DNA of 64,000 bases from Deroplatys truncata (Eukaryota; Arthropoda; Insecta; Mantodea; Mantidae), in contig CM060977.1 in the NCBI GenBank assembly GCA_030765065.1, positions 156,498,052 through 156,562,051 on the forward strand. Direction: 5' to 3'. A program made the translations under genes and the position numbers. Each line of letters starts with the position of its first letter. Positions within the stretch are counted from its first letter, which is position 1. This document shows, piece after piece, positions 20,421 to 33,449 of the stretch. The notes beneath the pieces were generated by a model. It had not been told where the DNA came from. It was given only the letters and a program-made list of their open reading frames with translations, and searched no databases.

Positions 20421-21994
20421 AAGTAAGGCTCTCTTTAATGAGTTCCGTCTCTGCAATCACTATCATTGAATCCTCAACTCTACGCTGGCTACCGTCCCCT
20501 TTCGAATCATGTCTTAGATTGCTCACAGTTAACTCTTTTGCGTCGGAAGGTATTCTTATATTAGGTAAGCCAAGCATTGTTATATTAGGTGCAATTGGGA
20601 GCACTCACTGTCTAACTGAAGGTCAATGAACGATTCCTTGGATTCATGAGTAATCTTCCAACATGGAGCGGACAATAGACTTTTAAATGTGTCGTATCAT
20701 CACAAAAATGATAAGCTTTCGGTTGGCCGATGTAACTGAAGGAGACCAGATAAGTAACGATAACCAACTCAGCTAAATATTGTGTTTGAGATCATTTAAC
20801 CCATGGACGCTGTTATTAGACTGGAGCGGATATTCCATTCCTCTTTGCGGATGGCATGCACTTTACCGTAGTTATTAAGCTCTTGCGATAAGGCCGTAAG
20901 TGGCACCTCGGACGGCAACATTAACTGTTTGCTGATCACCGGGTGAAATTTTCACTTTTGTGATTTCCCGGACGCGTAAATAAAATGTTATTCTGCTGTA
21001 TAGCGAGCGACAAGACTGTCTCACAATACCTCCAAAGTAGGACCATACCTTAACGTCCTTCCCTCATTCCACTACTTTCAGAGTATCAAATGGTCGCGTG
21101 GGACGGTGTTTCACATCTTTTGGTTCGTGGCTCTAAGGTTAACTGCGAGTTGTACTGGTAATTTTCTATTCACCAACTACGAATGGTTATTTAATCTTGC
21201 ATGAAAGCAAAATTTTAACTTTTCTTCAAGATGTGGAAGATCTACGGTTTAGGATTCGGCTGTGGTAAGCAGCATTATCCAAAACAATTGCAGATGGCTC
21301 TTTTAACTGTTTTAAGATGTTGTTTTCTAATCAGTATTCGAAAATGTCGGTGTTTAATGACCCGCAATAATCTGCATCACGTTTCTATGAGCATTCTCTT
21401 GGAGACTGATCTTCCGTTGCAGTAAATTACAACAATTCTGTCACCTTTGTTGACCCGTTTTGTTATGAAGTAATTCACTGTATCGTCTGACAAGTGCCGC
21501 TATCATACCACGTGTTTCATCGAGATAAACATTGTATCCTTGCGCATGAGGATTCTTATCTCCTCCAAATAATGTATTGCCGTGCATTAACGTCATTGGA
21601 CTCCGCTCTGCTGGGTGCCTTTGTTAAAGAGTCGGGTTCAAATCCAAATGAAACCAGAAGCCCACTCACTGTACTGCTTCCATAGGAAAACCCATAATTA
21701 GTAACCTTTGTGTCCTTATGCATTATTTGGATTAACATTAGCAGTGTGGATGATTCGCCATTCATACAACACTGTATACTGTCCTACGCAACAAGTGACC
21801 TGTAAAATCATCATTGTGATCAAATGGATGCTCTTTATTTGGGATCTGATAGCTCTGATAGGTTTGAGATATTTTCAACTTTTTAATGGTAATAAGGCCC
21901 ACTCCAGTAGCGGTTAATTGGTTGAGATTTTTTGTTCATAATACACCGTCTTTATCAACTACGCTTTAAAAGTATTATTTTACATTCTGAACTA
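20421..21994. other. No recognisable feature
   Basis: Only short scattered open frames. Its minus-strand sequence could be upstream remains of the Penelope-like element, but I cannot identify reverse transcriptase motifs. Confidence 0.35.
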
Positions 21995-22375
21995 TTTGAA
22001 TAGAAGAATCGGCGGCGGCGTGGACCGAGGCGGCCCGGGTTCAATCCCAGGGACCCGAATGTGGGATTTGTGGTGGACAAAGCGGAATCTGGTCGGGTTT
22101 TCTCCGGATTCTCTGGTTTCCCCCGCGATTCATTCCACCAACTGCTCCTTCATCGCCTTTCCTTTCATCCATTTCACCAAAATTTCGTTTCATCTACTTC
22201 CTTCCTCCCATACCAGGCATCGGGCTGATCACCCATCCTGGATATTCTGTCTGATCCATGAGTGTCTGCTCCTCGATGGGCCTCTGACCGCAGGTACCCG
22301 CCTGTAAGTCCTGGGGGTGTAAGTCCTACATAAGAGGAGGTTAAACAGAGGAAGAAGAAGAATTGAAGGATCAGC
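21995..22375 (+). mobile_element. SINE-like repeat with B-box
   Basis: It begins with a GC-rich tRNA-like head containing GGGTTCAATCCC (about 22,028-22,039). A body follows with CTCTGGTTTCCCCCGCGATTC, and it ends in a purine-rich tail (GAGGAAGAAGAAGAATTG). The GGTTT-TCC-CGTGGTTTCCC type of body is common in insect tRNA-derived SINEs. No coding capacity. Confidence 0.55.
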
Positions 22376-23489
22376 AAGATTTACATTCTTAACTAAATTT
22401 TCTTCTCGAGTTTCTTCTTCACCTAATCAAGGTCGGAAACAGAGGAAAGATACACAAGCACACTTTCTCACTGTCACACTCCTAACTATACACTAAAGGT
22501 GTGCGCAGAACTGTTAAGACTTGGCAACTGCATGTTCCTTCACTAATATTATACTAAGAAGAATTGTGTTCATGTTATTATCACCGCAAGAAGGGTGACG
22601 GCAAGTTTACAGCCTACTGGAACGCGTACGTGAAGGCCTGAACAGAAGTTTAGAAGTAGGCACGTATCCACTTGATCTACTTTCAGTCTCAAAAAGTCTA
22701 CCAACCATTGATGGATTTCTAGCGCGGTTGCTTTAATTGCTACGGTAACGCTCTGCATTTTAACAGTAATCAACATTTATTACTACCGTGATTTCGCTCA
22801 CTACTTCAAACAAGAACTGTTAATGAATACCCCATTAATTCTTATGCAGGCAGAGCACACAAACAGCCGCAATTACTAATGTGTTCCACTCGCTTAAGGC
22901 ACAGCCTCTCGGTAAACGGTCCACCTTACGCGTAGAGAACACCAAACCAACAGAAGTGCAACCGTATATTCTTCCCGAAATAAGAAACACACCTGAGGTA
23001 AACAACAGCGAAAGGCAGCTCCATGCTCGTGGCAGTAGTGAAAGCTCTCATTGGTCCCTGATCGCAATACCCAACCTAAGAGAAAAAAGTAGAGCTCATA
23101 TTTTCTTTATGTTATTGCTTTTATAATGCGCTAATGGATACGTTTAATGATGTCATTGAATATGCTACATGGCGCGCTCAATTGACAATGTTAACAGGTG
23201 GTTAATAATAATTAACGAAATTCTGCATGTTATTTATGAGTAGTATTTCTGATAACAGAACAAACATTTTTGATAACGGAACCATATCAAATCACAAGGA
23301 ACGTCGTAATGAGTCGGGCATAAAATACGCTCCATAATTTAATTTTCATGTAGTAAGTATATTTGTAAATTCTGTGAACTAAAGTGCGAGAAATACTACG
23401 TACGATATTACACTAACAAGTGCTCAAAATCAGGAAGAGAACTTACTGCTGAAAAGTAAAGATTTATTTCATCCTTGTGCGTATTTCAC
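22376..23489. other. No recognisable feature
   Basis: Mixed sequence with only short open frames and no tandem structure seen. Confidence 0.35.

Positions 23490-23572
<83 letters not shown>
23490..23572. repeat. (TTA)n microsatellite
   Basis: About 27 uninterrupted ATT/TTA repeats. Confidence 0.98.
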
Positions 23573-23574
<2 letters not shown>

Positions 23575-23744
23575 CCGACACGACATTAAATTCTCCAGCT
23601 GATTCGCATTTTTCCCGGTAAACCACAAGGAGATCTCAAATTGTATTGAGATGTCATACCCCAATGGCGACTTACAAACATTGTAAATACTTTTAAGTCC
23701 CGGGCTTTATAGTTGCAACCACTATTACGTTAATTAATGGAATT

Positions 23745-23828
23745 AATTGTTCTTTCACACCAGCCGTGTGTTGGACAAGGTTGGAAAGGTAGAATCAGAT
23801 GACTGAAAAACTCAATGCTATAGCCAGG

Positions 23829-23829
<1 letters not shown>
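23745..23829 (-). mobile_element. SINE family A, truncated copy
   Basis: The minus strand reads CTATAGCATTGAGTTTTTCA and continues like the 3' part of the unit at 25,940-26,060. The tRNA-like head is replaced by the adjoining (ATT)n tract. Confidence 0.55.

Positions 23830-23912
<83 letters not shown>
23830..23912. repeat. (ATT)n microsatellite
   Basis: About 27 uninterrupted triplets, directly next to a truncated SINE. Confidence 0.98.
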
Positions 23913-23949
23913 TAATAACACCTGATTACTGTTATTACCTTTTCCATTT

Positions 23950-24795
23950 TTACTTACTACGTAGAGTAAGTAGGGGGAAGCATTGCATTCCACCCAAAAA
24001 TTCGATATCGAGATTTCACCGTAAAATACATGTTTTGAGGTGCCCTCAATCTAAAAAAAATTTTTAGAAAAAGGTCTGTGTGTGTTTGTGAGCAGCATAA
24101 CTCAAAAACGAAAAATCGGATAAATACCAAACTTGGTATTTAGGTCCAGTATCTTTCAAAGATGCGATACGAAGATTTTGAAGAAAATCCCCCACTCCAA
24201 ACTACCCTTTACATGGAACATTTATAGAAAATTTTTATTTTTTCAAAAATAACTAATAATTTTAATTAAAATATCATGTTTAAGATACTTTTATAACAAA
24301 TGAAATGTATAGCTTGAATTTCCTAGGAATGTCCCCAAAAGTTCTCTTCATTCTGAATGCATTTTGCATAACTGGTAAACTGTAACGGAGAGACACAATT
24401 TACTACACAAAAAATGTAGAGCTCGTTAAAACACACTGTTTATGTCATATATAATTTTTTCAGTGAATCATTTCTGAGATATTCCTTGTTATTTGTTTGA
24501 ATTTTTCAATACTTACACTTTTTCTCAAATGGGAATTCGTTATTCGTTTTTTTATGTCCTGGACATGCAAAGAGAATGGAATGCTCCACATAGGAACCAG
24601 CTCTTAAAAGATTTGACTATCACTTAAAGCCTATCATGTTCCCCTTACACCTATAAGAAAATTAGCAATAAGGTAGTTTTCAAATTTTTATATCGATTAA
24701 CATGAAATATATGGAGAATAAGCGTTTGTAAAAATAGTTAGTACAAGAGTAGAGAAAGCATTGTGAGTGCAAAACATCAGATTTTTTTATACGTG
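23950..24795 (+). mobile_element. ~0.85-kb repeat family, copy 1
   Basis: It starts CTTACTACGTAGAGTAAGTAG and ends with AGTACAAGAGTAGAGAAAGC followed by a CATCAGATTTTT end. A short TG-rich tract sits at the position where later copies carry long (CA)n. It is the most diverged full-length copy, so probably the oldest. No protein-coding frame. Family features are described under 55,955-56,815. Confidence 0.8.
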
Positions 24796-25659
24796 CATGC
24801 ATTCCTTCCAGGGTTCACGAGACCAAAACATATACGTATTACTATGTGCTAGCAGTATAAATAAATCCGTTAACAGTGGAAGTAAAATGTTATACTGGAG
24901 CTTATAAGACTACGCGGACGGGTGAAGGGGTGTTGTGCGGTATCGACGGTGATTGGCTTTCACACACATAGCTGCAGTGAGGCGAACTGTTACTGAGCTG
25001 TCTCAAGTGACAAGTTATTATGACGATTATGAACGATGACAACACGAAGGCGATCGCAGCGTGAATAGTAATCTAGAACGGAATTAAACTATGAAAAATC
25101 GCGCTCCCGATTGCTGGTACCTAATACAGCTGTATTTTTCATACCGGCTAGCTGTCTGCCTCAGCTAATCATATGTTCTAACACTTTTATAAACTTTAAA
25201 TAATATAATGGAACACATTAAATAATAAATAAATTATAATCATAACATTATTGAAAAATAAGATAACCATTGTATCAATATAAGTTTGTATTAGAAAAAA
25301 ATCAATAACACAAAAAAGTATTTTTTTTTAAAATCGTTCCTCCCTAAAGGTATCACTACTGATGAAGCGCAAAATTAATTACGTGAGTTTCGGTAGTAGT
25401 GATTGCACTTGAGTTATTCAAATTGCTTTTAAAGGGTCGATTAAAGCTTGCATAAAATACTTGTCATTGTCATCTGTAGCAATACAATATCACAACATAC
25501 TTATGATAGCTGAACACTTGAGAGGGGCTAGTTTGAAAACACAGCTGTTTATTTTTGTATAATTTGTTTTATTTATTTTTAGAAACTCGATTAAGAATAA
25601 ATTTGTAAAATTGTTGTAAATTTGTACAATTAATTGGGTTAATAAAATTACTTACTTAC

Positions 25660-25865
25660 TAGTTCCTAAGGTCGCTGGCTCAAACCCGGCGGAGGGCGAT
25701 GGATATTTTTCGGGCGTTAAACATCCTCAGCATGGCTTCCTTCGGAAGATAAGTAAAGCCGGAGCTCCCGTGTCTAGATTTACGGCACGTAAAAGAACCT
25801 CAAACCTAATAAAGGGTCCTCTGAGCAAAAATGTCCGGTCTTTCATGCCCAATATATAGCATAAC
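25660..25865 (+). mobile_element. SINE-like repeat
   Basis: GGCTCAAACCCGGCGGAGGG is followed by CATGGCTTCCTTCGG, a TCCCGTGT segment and TTTACGGCACGTAAAAGAACC. This type of conserved body is found in many arthropod SINEs. The preceding AT-rich stretch (25,560-25,659) resembles a retroelement 3' tail. Confidence 0.45.
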
Positions 25866-25939
25866 ACATGTTTGACACTGTTATTTTATTCTACTGTCCG
25901 GATAGCACAACACAATTTGGAATTTAATGTCGTACCGGC

Positions 25940-26060
25940 ATGTTGCTACGGTAGCTCAGTGGTTAGAGCAACCGGACGGAGACCGGGAGATCCGTGTTTC
26001 AAATCCCGGCTATGGCATTGAATTTTTCAGTGTCTAATTCTACCTTTACAATTTGGGGTA
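25940..26060 (+). mobile_element. SINE family A (tRNA-derived)
   Basis: A tRNA-like head has an A-box-like GGTAGCTCAGTGGTTAGAG and a B-box-like GTTTCAAATCC, followed by the family tail TTGAATTTTTCAGTGTCTAA. Acceptor-stem pairing is poor, so it is not called a functional tRNA gene. Confidence 0.65.
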
Positions 26061-26844
26061 CTTGCGTAACTAATATGAGTACTTTTATTCCATTTCTTAC
26101 AAAGAAATTTCTGCAAACGTTTTATATGCAACAGTGTAGTTCTTGCTACTCATCGCAACACCTATTTGTCATTCACTAGATCGCTATCAATAATGCAACA
26201 AAGCTCAATAGCAACCGTTTACATCTATAAATGTTATCAATGCCTTATCACTTTCTGTGCTCTGACTTGAAGCACCATCACTGGACACAAACAGGCACAG
26301 CTTTTTAAAAGTTGTAAATAAAGATACATGTTTAAAATACCTTCAAAGTAGGTTCTTGAGGAGAGAAATCAGTCTGCATACAAGGGAAAATTTGTGGTTC
26401 AAACGCCTTGTAATTATATTATCTAGGCACACTATTGCTAGAGAACTTTGAACATGTCAATCAAGAATTGCTAATATGTAGAACATTCATGTATAATTAG
26501 TAGCCTAAGTAATGCGAGTTATTTGTGGTGAAGGGGAACTAGATCATTATCTTGTTTAAACTTAAAATATATACAGTTGTTTTAATTGGACTATAATCAA
26601 CTTCAATAGCTGTAAAAACATTATTATAGCAAGTAATAATTTTCTGCCGAAAGTAGTATATATCCAATCATGTCACTCTCTGACAACTTAGCCTACACAT
26701 GGCATGTATGAAGAAAATTAACACTGATTAACCTAATAGTGGTTAATTGTGAAGTCATGGAGTTAAATTACTTACAATACTGTAAGCTGCCATTGGGGTA
26801 CATTAACTCAAATGAATTTGAGAACTCTTTGTGGTTTACTGGAA

Positions 26845-27692
26845 AAAATCTGATGTGTTACACTCACATGACTTTCTCTACTCTTGTACAAGCTATTTTG
26901 ACAAATGTTTATTCTACATATGCTTCATGTTAATCCAGATGTTAATCTTATTGCTGATTTTCTTGTGGATGCAAGGGAAATATGGTAGGTTTTAAGCGAT
27001 AGTCAAATGTTTTAAGAGCTGGTTGCTATGTGGAGCATTCCATTCTCTTGGTATGCACAGGACATAAAAAAATGAATAACGAATTTCCATTTGAGAAAAA
27101 GTATAAGTATTGGAAAATTTAAGGGAATAACAAGCAATATCTCGAAAATGGTTCACTCAACAAAAAAAAAGTATATGACATAAGTTGTGTATTTTATCAC
27201 ATGTATATACATTTTTGAGTAGTAAAATTTTGTCTATCTCTTATGGTTTACCAGTTATGCAAAAGTCGTTCACAATGAAGAATACTTTTGGAGACATTCC
27301 CAGAAAATTCAAGATATACATTTTATTTGTCATGAAACTATCTTAAACATATAATATTTTAATCAAAATCGTTAGAGCCATTTTTGAGAAAATTAAAATT
27401 TTCGAGAAATGTTCCATGTAAAGGGTAATCTGGGGTGGGGGGGATTTTCTTGAAAACCTTCGTGTCGCATCTCTGTAAGATACTGAACCTAAATACTAAG
27501 TTTGGTGTTTATCCGACTGTTCGTTACTGAGTTATGCTGTTCACAGACACACTCACGGACATGTTTCAAAAAATGCCTTTTTTTGGATTCAGAGGGTCTC
27601 AAAACATGTATTTCCGGTGAATCTCGGTATCGAATTTTTGGGTGGAATACAATACTTCCCCTACTTACTATACGTAGTATAGAAAGTAAAAA
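26845..27692 (-). mobile_element. ~0.85-kb repeat family, copy 2
   Basis: Reverse orientation: enters with GATGTGTTACACTCACATGA and leaves with ACTATACGTAGTATAGAAAG. The dinucleotide tract is short. Confidence 0.85.
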
Positions 27693-27724
27693 TGAGAACC
27701 AGTTGGTGAGTTTTAATGTTATAT

Positions 27725-27835
27725 CGGCATGTTGTCATGGTAGCTCAGTTGTCTAGCATGGAAAGCTGAATATCGATGTTCAAATTCCGGTTATGGCATT
27801 TAATTTTTCAGTCTAATTCTGTTTCTGCAACCTTA
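27725..27835 (+). mobile_element. SINE family A, second copy
   Basis: Diverged relative of 25,940-26,060: GGTAGCTCAGTTGTC, GTTCAAATTCCGG, then TTTAATTTTTCAGTCTAATT. Confidence 0.6.
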
Positions 27836-27839
27836 GCCT

Positions 27840-27924
27840 AGGGTGCCCCGTAGCTTAGTGGTAGAGCAGCTGCCTATTGTGCGAGGGGTCCCGGGTTCGA
27901 TCCCCAGAGCCTGAAAGTATAAAC

Positions 27925-27968
<44 letters not shown>

Positions 27969-27970
27969 TA
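27840..27970 (+). mobile_element. tRNA-like SINE head with (TG)n tail
   Basis: GTAGCTTAGTGGTAGAGCAG (A-box-like) and GGGTTCGATCCCC (B-box) are correctly spaced for a tRNA, but the acceptor ends do not pair. A (TG)15 and (GA)n tail follows at 27,927-27,967. Confidence 0.6.
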
Positions 27971-28249
27971 TAATGATTTAAGCCTAAAGTTTACTAGAAA
28001 CCCAAAGACAAGCGGACACGAGTTAACACATGCTATATGTTCCAAAGAAAAGGCCACCATTGCAGTTAAACGCGGGTATAAATGGAGATTAAAAACAAGT
28101 CTCAGCCTACGCACCGCATATGTGGAAAACAATCTTCATTCAGTGATATGTTTAACCTTATTACTCGAGTGCCTGGTAGCGATGGTATGAAGAATGAAAC
28201 AAATTATATTGACTATTTACTTCATGGGCCATGCATTCAATATCGACCG

Positions 28250-29537
28250 ATTATTAATAAAATAAAAGCGAGCCGTGATTAATGAGCCATGGCTTGTAGC
28301 AAAACCGAGTCGTCTGTAGCAGCGAGTCGGGAGTCACAGATTTGGTATTAATAAAAACTTCCCCTCCGTGCTGAGTCTTGGCTCTATGATTGCGAGTCTC
28401 TGACTCGTGTTTCTCCTCTTCCTGATTACAAATGCATTATTGTCGAGCGGCAGTAAACATTCTATTCAGTGTGGCAGTATGTCCATCACAATAGACTGAA
28501 AGAAGCATCTGTATCCTCTTTTGTGAACTTAACCACCAAAAGAGATGAGCAAATCTCAGCTGTCTGCGGACAGCGGAAAAGGCTTCTGCAATGACCGAAT
28601 TGCAGCGAAAACTAAAAAAGAATCTGAATCTTCTTCTAACAGAAGACCAGACAGCGAAGAAATATGAAAAGTCGCCTAGAAGTGAAGACTGATCTGCGAC
28701 GGACAGGCAACAAGCCCATAACCCTGAAAAACTGGGAAAACAAGTTTTTAGACCTTATTCAAGGGGAATCAAATCCATCTACAGTTTCCTTAAGAGGTAA
28801 GAATAGTAAGGGCGACTTTCGATTATTCTCCAGTTTATTGATGCCACTAGTAAAGCTCTGTTTTATGAAATAATTCAAGGTTACAAAACTTTTTGCTGTT
28901 TTAAAGAGGTTGCAATAACGAAAATAACGCTGCCATTCAAATTTAGCAGCTTGTAGTGCTGCAGTGGTTGCTGGAAATTTGATCTAATTTCTCGATTTTT
29001 GTTTAATGCCAGAAGAAACTTTCCAAAATATATTTAAACTGTACCTTGTGAAACGCCCAAGTCCTCTGGAATCCGGGGTCCCCAATGCAGCGTAGAAATA
29101 TTCTCAGTTTTCCATCTCTAGTACATAAGGGCCTTTCCTCTTGTCTACACAGTTTCCGGAAGAAAATGCCGGGTGAGCCAGTTCACGTTTTCTTTCTCAA
29201 ACCCATAAAGTTGTTTATAATTTTAGTCTTCAGAATCCTGGCGCATTTCATAGTATTTTTCTTTTCTCAGGTTGACGTTCACTTGCAACTGAGCCATCGC
29301 CTTCAAGTTTGAGACAAATACTGAGGTGGCTTAAGAAATCGTAAGCCATGGCTCTTAAAGTGAAGTCATAGTTCCGTTTTATTAATACCACGGCTAGAGC
29401 CATGACTCGCTAGGAGGAGGTGTTGAGTCGTTGATAAGTCGAAGGTCACGCTAAGTTGTTGCGTTTTATTAATACGGTAGTGAGCCATGGCTCAGAAATT
29501 GCGGGTTTTAACTCATGGCTCGCTTTTATTAATACCA
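28250..29537. mobile_element. Non-autonomous DNA transposon with inverted, reiterated ends
   Basis: The left end (TTATTAATAAAA, AGCGAGCC, then TGAGCCATGGCT) and the right end (rev. comp. ATTAATAAAAGCGAGCCATG, then TGAGCCATGGCTC) are inverted copies. GGTATTAATAAAA recurs inside both ends (about 28,342 and 29,377), giving subterminal repeats. No transposase frame recognised. The interior includes a short frame at 28,664-28,873 of unknown meaning. The class could be PIF/Harbinger- or hAT-like; undecided. Confidence 0.6.
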
Positions 29538-29830
29538 CCCAATTACCAGCCCATGTCAGTTTGAGCCGAACACAATAGACTGTTACTGCAATCTTGTCGA
29601 AACTAGACTGTCTCACCTGTTTCACAACTATTTCTGATTTGCAAACTAAAGAAACGAAGAAAACTTTCTTAAAGAACATATGTAGAAAGAACATATGGTT
29701 GATAAAAGTGTTAAGTGAGAAGTAAATAATGTAAACGTGCACTATTCAAATATTAGAAAACACACACACTACATAAACTTTAACATTATCATTGAGTTAA
29801 AGGAGGTACCTTTACCGTTATATTCTAAAA

Positions 29831-30725
29831 TACGAGGGCTGATCAACAAAGACTGAGACTGATTTTTCCTGTAGCTTCCGTGATATTTTCGTATCTGTAA
29901 CATAAATATTTGAAAAGAGCGGGTTTTTATGTATAATGTTGGTAGGTGGCAGCATTCTCGTATTGGTAGGTTGGTAGTAATGCTCTATTTTGTAGACCCT
30001 ACGTGCATTTCGCATACCAGCTGCGTCTCTTTGCTGATGGAGGGGATGCGTTTTTTAAATCGATTATCACCGGTGATGAGTCATGGCTGCATCATTATGA
30101 TCCTGAAGGAAAACAAGCCAGCACAGTGTGGAAATCGCCAGGTTCTCCAACACCAAAAAAGGCAAAAGTTGTTCCATCTGCGGGGAAAGTGATGGTGATC
30201 ACCTTTTTTGACTGTAATGGAATGATTTACCAGCATGCAGTTCCCCCTCGCACTACTGTTACAGCAGCATACTACACGTCAGTATTGGCTACACTGAGGA
30301 AGCACATTGCAAAGAAACGACCAGGGCTTTCTCGGACTGGTGGCGACTTCATCATGACAATGCACGGCCTCACGTCGCAAATCAAGTCATGCAGTTTCTG
30401 GCTCGATTCAACATTACCTGTGTACCACATCCACCTTTTAGCCCCGATCTTGCACCCGTGTTTTTTTTATTCCCATCACTAAAGGCAAAGCTTAGGGGTA
30501 TTCGATTTGAGAACTCTGAAGCAGTGCTCAAGAAAAGTGAGGCGATTCTCAAGGACCCGACAAAGAATGGTCTGCAGCACGTGTTCAAGGACTGGCAGAG
30601 ACGCTATAAAAGGTGCATTGAAATAGGAGGGGACTACTTTGAAAAGGATCATGTAAACATTGAATTGAAGTAATAAACATCTGTGAAAAAGAATCAGTCT
30701 CAGTCTTTGTTGATCAGCCCTCGTA
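29831..30725 (+). mobile_element. Internally deleted mariner transposon
   Basis: Perfect 32-bp terminal inverted repeats beginning CGAGGGCTGATCAACAAAG lie at 29,833-29,864 and 30,692-30,723, flanked by the TA target duplication (29,831-29,832 and 30,724-30,725). At 895 bp it is shorter than the ~1.3 kb of intact relatives because the 5' half of the transposase is gone. Confidence 0.95.
30003..30673 (+). pseudogene. mariner transposase remnant
   Basis: One frame (30,003 onward) gives ITGDESWLHHYDPEGKQ and TPKKAKVVPSAGKVMV, the first catalytic block of mariner transposases. After a frame shift near 30,350, HDNARP-like sequence gives way to a second frame (30,389-30,673) with FSPDLAP and a normal C-terminus ending in ELK. 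The N-terminal DNA-binding region is missing, and the third catalytic Asp normally following SPDLAP-x is lost (APVFFLFP). Not functional. Confidence 0.85.
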
Positions 30726-31159
30726 CTTAGCACGTTTTACTGCACAGAACATTTTTAGGCACAACAAAAGAGGTACAGATTCATTTGAAGCTACTGATGC
30801 ATGGCAGTGTTAGCCTGTCTGTCCCAACAAGCTTTTGAGACCATTTTGAAACTGTCTGTACAACACAGTTCTCGGGAAGGAACAAGTTCAAGCAGTTCTA
30901 GATATACGTACACACATTGTTATGCCATTATATACCTGTTAAAAAATCTGTATTAAAACCATTTCTGACTTCATTATCGGGTTTGAAATGTGTACCTGGG
31001 AATATAAATTTTATCAACAACATTAAGGTTATTATGAAAATAAATGTGCGGGTAGAGAAAGGAGTGTGATGGTAACACCTACATTTATTAATTTGTTTAT
31101 AAAATCTCATCACTAAGACATAATACAAACATTTGAAGGTTGTGTAGAATCAGACAAAA

Positions 31160-31250
31160 GATTCAATACCAAGCCTGGGATTCAAACTACGAATCTTTGA
31201 TTTACCATGCTACTGCTCTACCATTTCAAGGCTTTCTCAGTCACTACAAT
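31160..31250 (-). mobile_element. tRNA-like SINE fragment
   Basis: On the minus strand TGGTAGAGCAGTAGC precedes AGTTTGAATCCCAGGC, spaced like A- and B-boxes. Confidence 0.4.
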
Positions 31251-32284
31251 TTATTTTCATAGCTATTTACAAATCATTTTTTCTATCTACTTCATGTTTC
31301 TAATGATAAATATTGATTTAAGGGATTTCAGTGCATTAAATAGCGTGCCCATTACTTCCAAACCGTTGGGTTTTGCACAAAATCAACACTTTTTAAGCAT
31401 ATACTTCTTTTAATATCCTGAAACTTTGATTAATATTGCACAATGTATCATCTAAGAGAAGGTTTCTGCATCATCAAAATTGCTAAACATTTTAAATAAT
31501 AGAAAACAGGCATTAAATGTTCCAATTACTTTGGAATGGTTTTGAGTATGGGTACTACCAGATTACGACACTAATTGTCAAATAAAGCTGCCAGAACTTC
31601 TATTTTCATAAACCATACCAATTTATAACAGAGCTTATAGTGGCAGTTACTAAAAATGCCCAAAGGTAAGCGAATTATGTGAAGCATGAAAATATATTTC
31701 TTCCTTTTGTGTTACAAAGTTTCAGTTGTACATTGCCTACGAAGAATTACTGTATTATTGGCATGGCATGTTATGCTCGACAGGTTGCTCTAATGTGGTT
31801 CCTGTAATAAAAGCGTGACTTTTGAGAATAACCAAATAAAAACGTTGTATTTAACCACAATCCTCCCAGAGCTTCTAACAAATAAGGCTGGGAGTTTTGC
31901 AAATAATGGCATATAAAAAGCCTAAGGAATGCTACCATAAATTTGTAACTGCATCCATATGTTTGAATTGCTACCATATGTTTGAACTGCATCTATTATT
32001 CTATGACCTGCATCTATAGGTTTGAAAATTGGCACTGAAACATGCTATTTAAGTTGTGTTAAAGATTGGTTTTCCTTTGCCATTTTGCTTAGATCTCCAC
32101 TCATCAATTATGAAGTTAAAACAACCACATTAATGGTATATTCAACTGTCTGGATGACTCGGTATATCTGAAAAGTAAATCAGAACAACCTAAGATACTG
32201 TAACATTAAGAAATTCTTTAAAACTCCTCTTTTTATTCAGCATTATCCTTTTATGTTGTTCAAAATGAATAGCGAACCTTCATA

Positions 32285-32375
32285 TTTTAAGCCTGCACTC
32301 GGGACTCAAACCATAAAGCTGGAAGGAATGCAAATCTTAGGCTATCTGGCTAGATGGCTCCATGTGTCTGAAAAT
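32285..32375 (-). mobile_element. tRNA-like SINE fragment
   Basis: The minus strand shows TCTAGCCAGATAGCC and GGTTTGAGTCCCGAGTGC, a decayed A-box/B-box pair. The rest of 30,726-33,259 shows no gene, only AT-rich sequence and a few short imperfect repeats (for example CATATGTTTGAA words at 31,945-32,025). Confidence 0.35.
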
Positions 32376-33259
32376 TAATTCTTTATAATATAAGATACTA
32401 ACACTAGCCTATTAAAGCGTCTTACGTCTGTTATTTCATTGCTACAAATTTTACTAAAATTAATAGAAAGTACCGAATATTGCACACAAATATATTCAAG
32501 CAGAATAATGCAAATGTACGATTACTGACACTGCTTTATTCCAGTTGAATATTCCGCGGACGAAAAGCTTCTTCCTATCAAAATCCAAGATGGTTCTTTT
32601 GTTGCTGCTGGCCATTTAGTTGGTTACACATTTCATAGGATGAAACAGCCAATCAGAATATCGCCTTTCCCGCCCAAGTACACAAGCGACATACCGTGTT
32701 CATCCAGGGAGTTAGTTCATCATGTTGCCAGTTTCCCAGTGTAGCCTTCATCCCTATAATCTTACGACTATGTTTTGGTAGTCATATTATCCAACCGCTC
32801 CCGCTGACGCTTCGTATTGGACCACGATTCATTTCAACGATGTTTTTTGTGTAAAAATTTGAAGAAATTGATTTTATCCTTTACATAAGAATTTATTACC
32901 AAATTAGTGAGCTAGGTAATGATTAATTTTTACCCAGCAAAAGGAAAAGGCGTATATGAGTGGGTTACATCTTCAGTAGGAAAACAGGACATTCAGCAAT
33001 AGGAATAATCACTCAAAACTTTGAGCGGAAGCTCAACGGCTCCTAGGAGCTTTGCAATAGGAATTTCCGAAGATCTAATATGTATTGTCATATTGTAAAT
33101 TTTAGTCTACTGTTCAAATTGAATTACATTCTATATTTTTGAGTAATTACTAGCAATTTTCTGTTGAAAGTATCAGCATTTTATATAATAACCTCTTTTG
33201 ACAATAGCGATATATATTTTCCAAAGGCATTTCTAAACAGCTTCTTATTTATTCAACAG

Positions 33260-33449
33260 CAATAAAGGAGTTAGCGGAAGCGTGATGGTCAACGGATGTC
33301 CAAGGGACCCGCAAGAGTTCCGGAAACATTCTTGTTACATCACGCAGGATAGTGCCATGTTGACAAACCTTACCACCCACGAGACACTTGTGTTTATGGC
33401 CAGCCTGAGATTAGATCGCAACATTAGCAGGGGCAAAAAGCTTTTGATG
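33260..33449 (+). CDS. ABCG half-transporter, exon with Q-loop (nucleotide-binding domain)
   Basis: ABCG proteins dimerise and use ATP to move lipids, sterols or pigment precursors across membranes. This exon follows a pyrimidine tract and TTCAACAG acceptor and ends at G|GTAAGTAA. It encodes a segment with GSVMVNGCPRDPQEFRKHSC, then the Q-loop CYITQDS, NLTTHETLVFMASLRL and a basic end. The PRD-FRK-SCYI-QD pattern is typical of the ABCG1/ABCG4 branch. It begins with the last base of a split codon and ends in phase 0, matching the next exon. Walker A should be in an upstream exon, which I could not find in the window. Confidence 0.88.

Noticed and set aside
23730..23993. Poly-asparagine open frame
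   Set aside because: Translation of the (ATT)n microsatellite.
27843..27912. Functional tRNA gene
   Set aside because: A- and B-boxes are well spaced but the acceptor ends do not pair and a (TG)n tail follows, as in a SINE. Same for 25,945-26,020.
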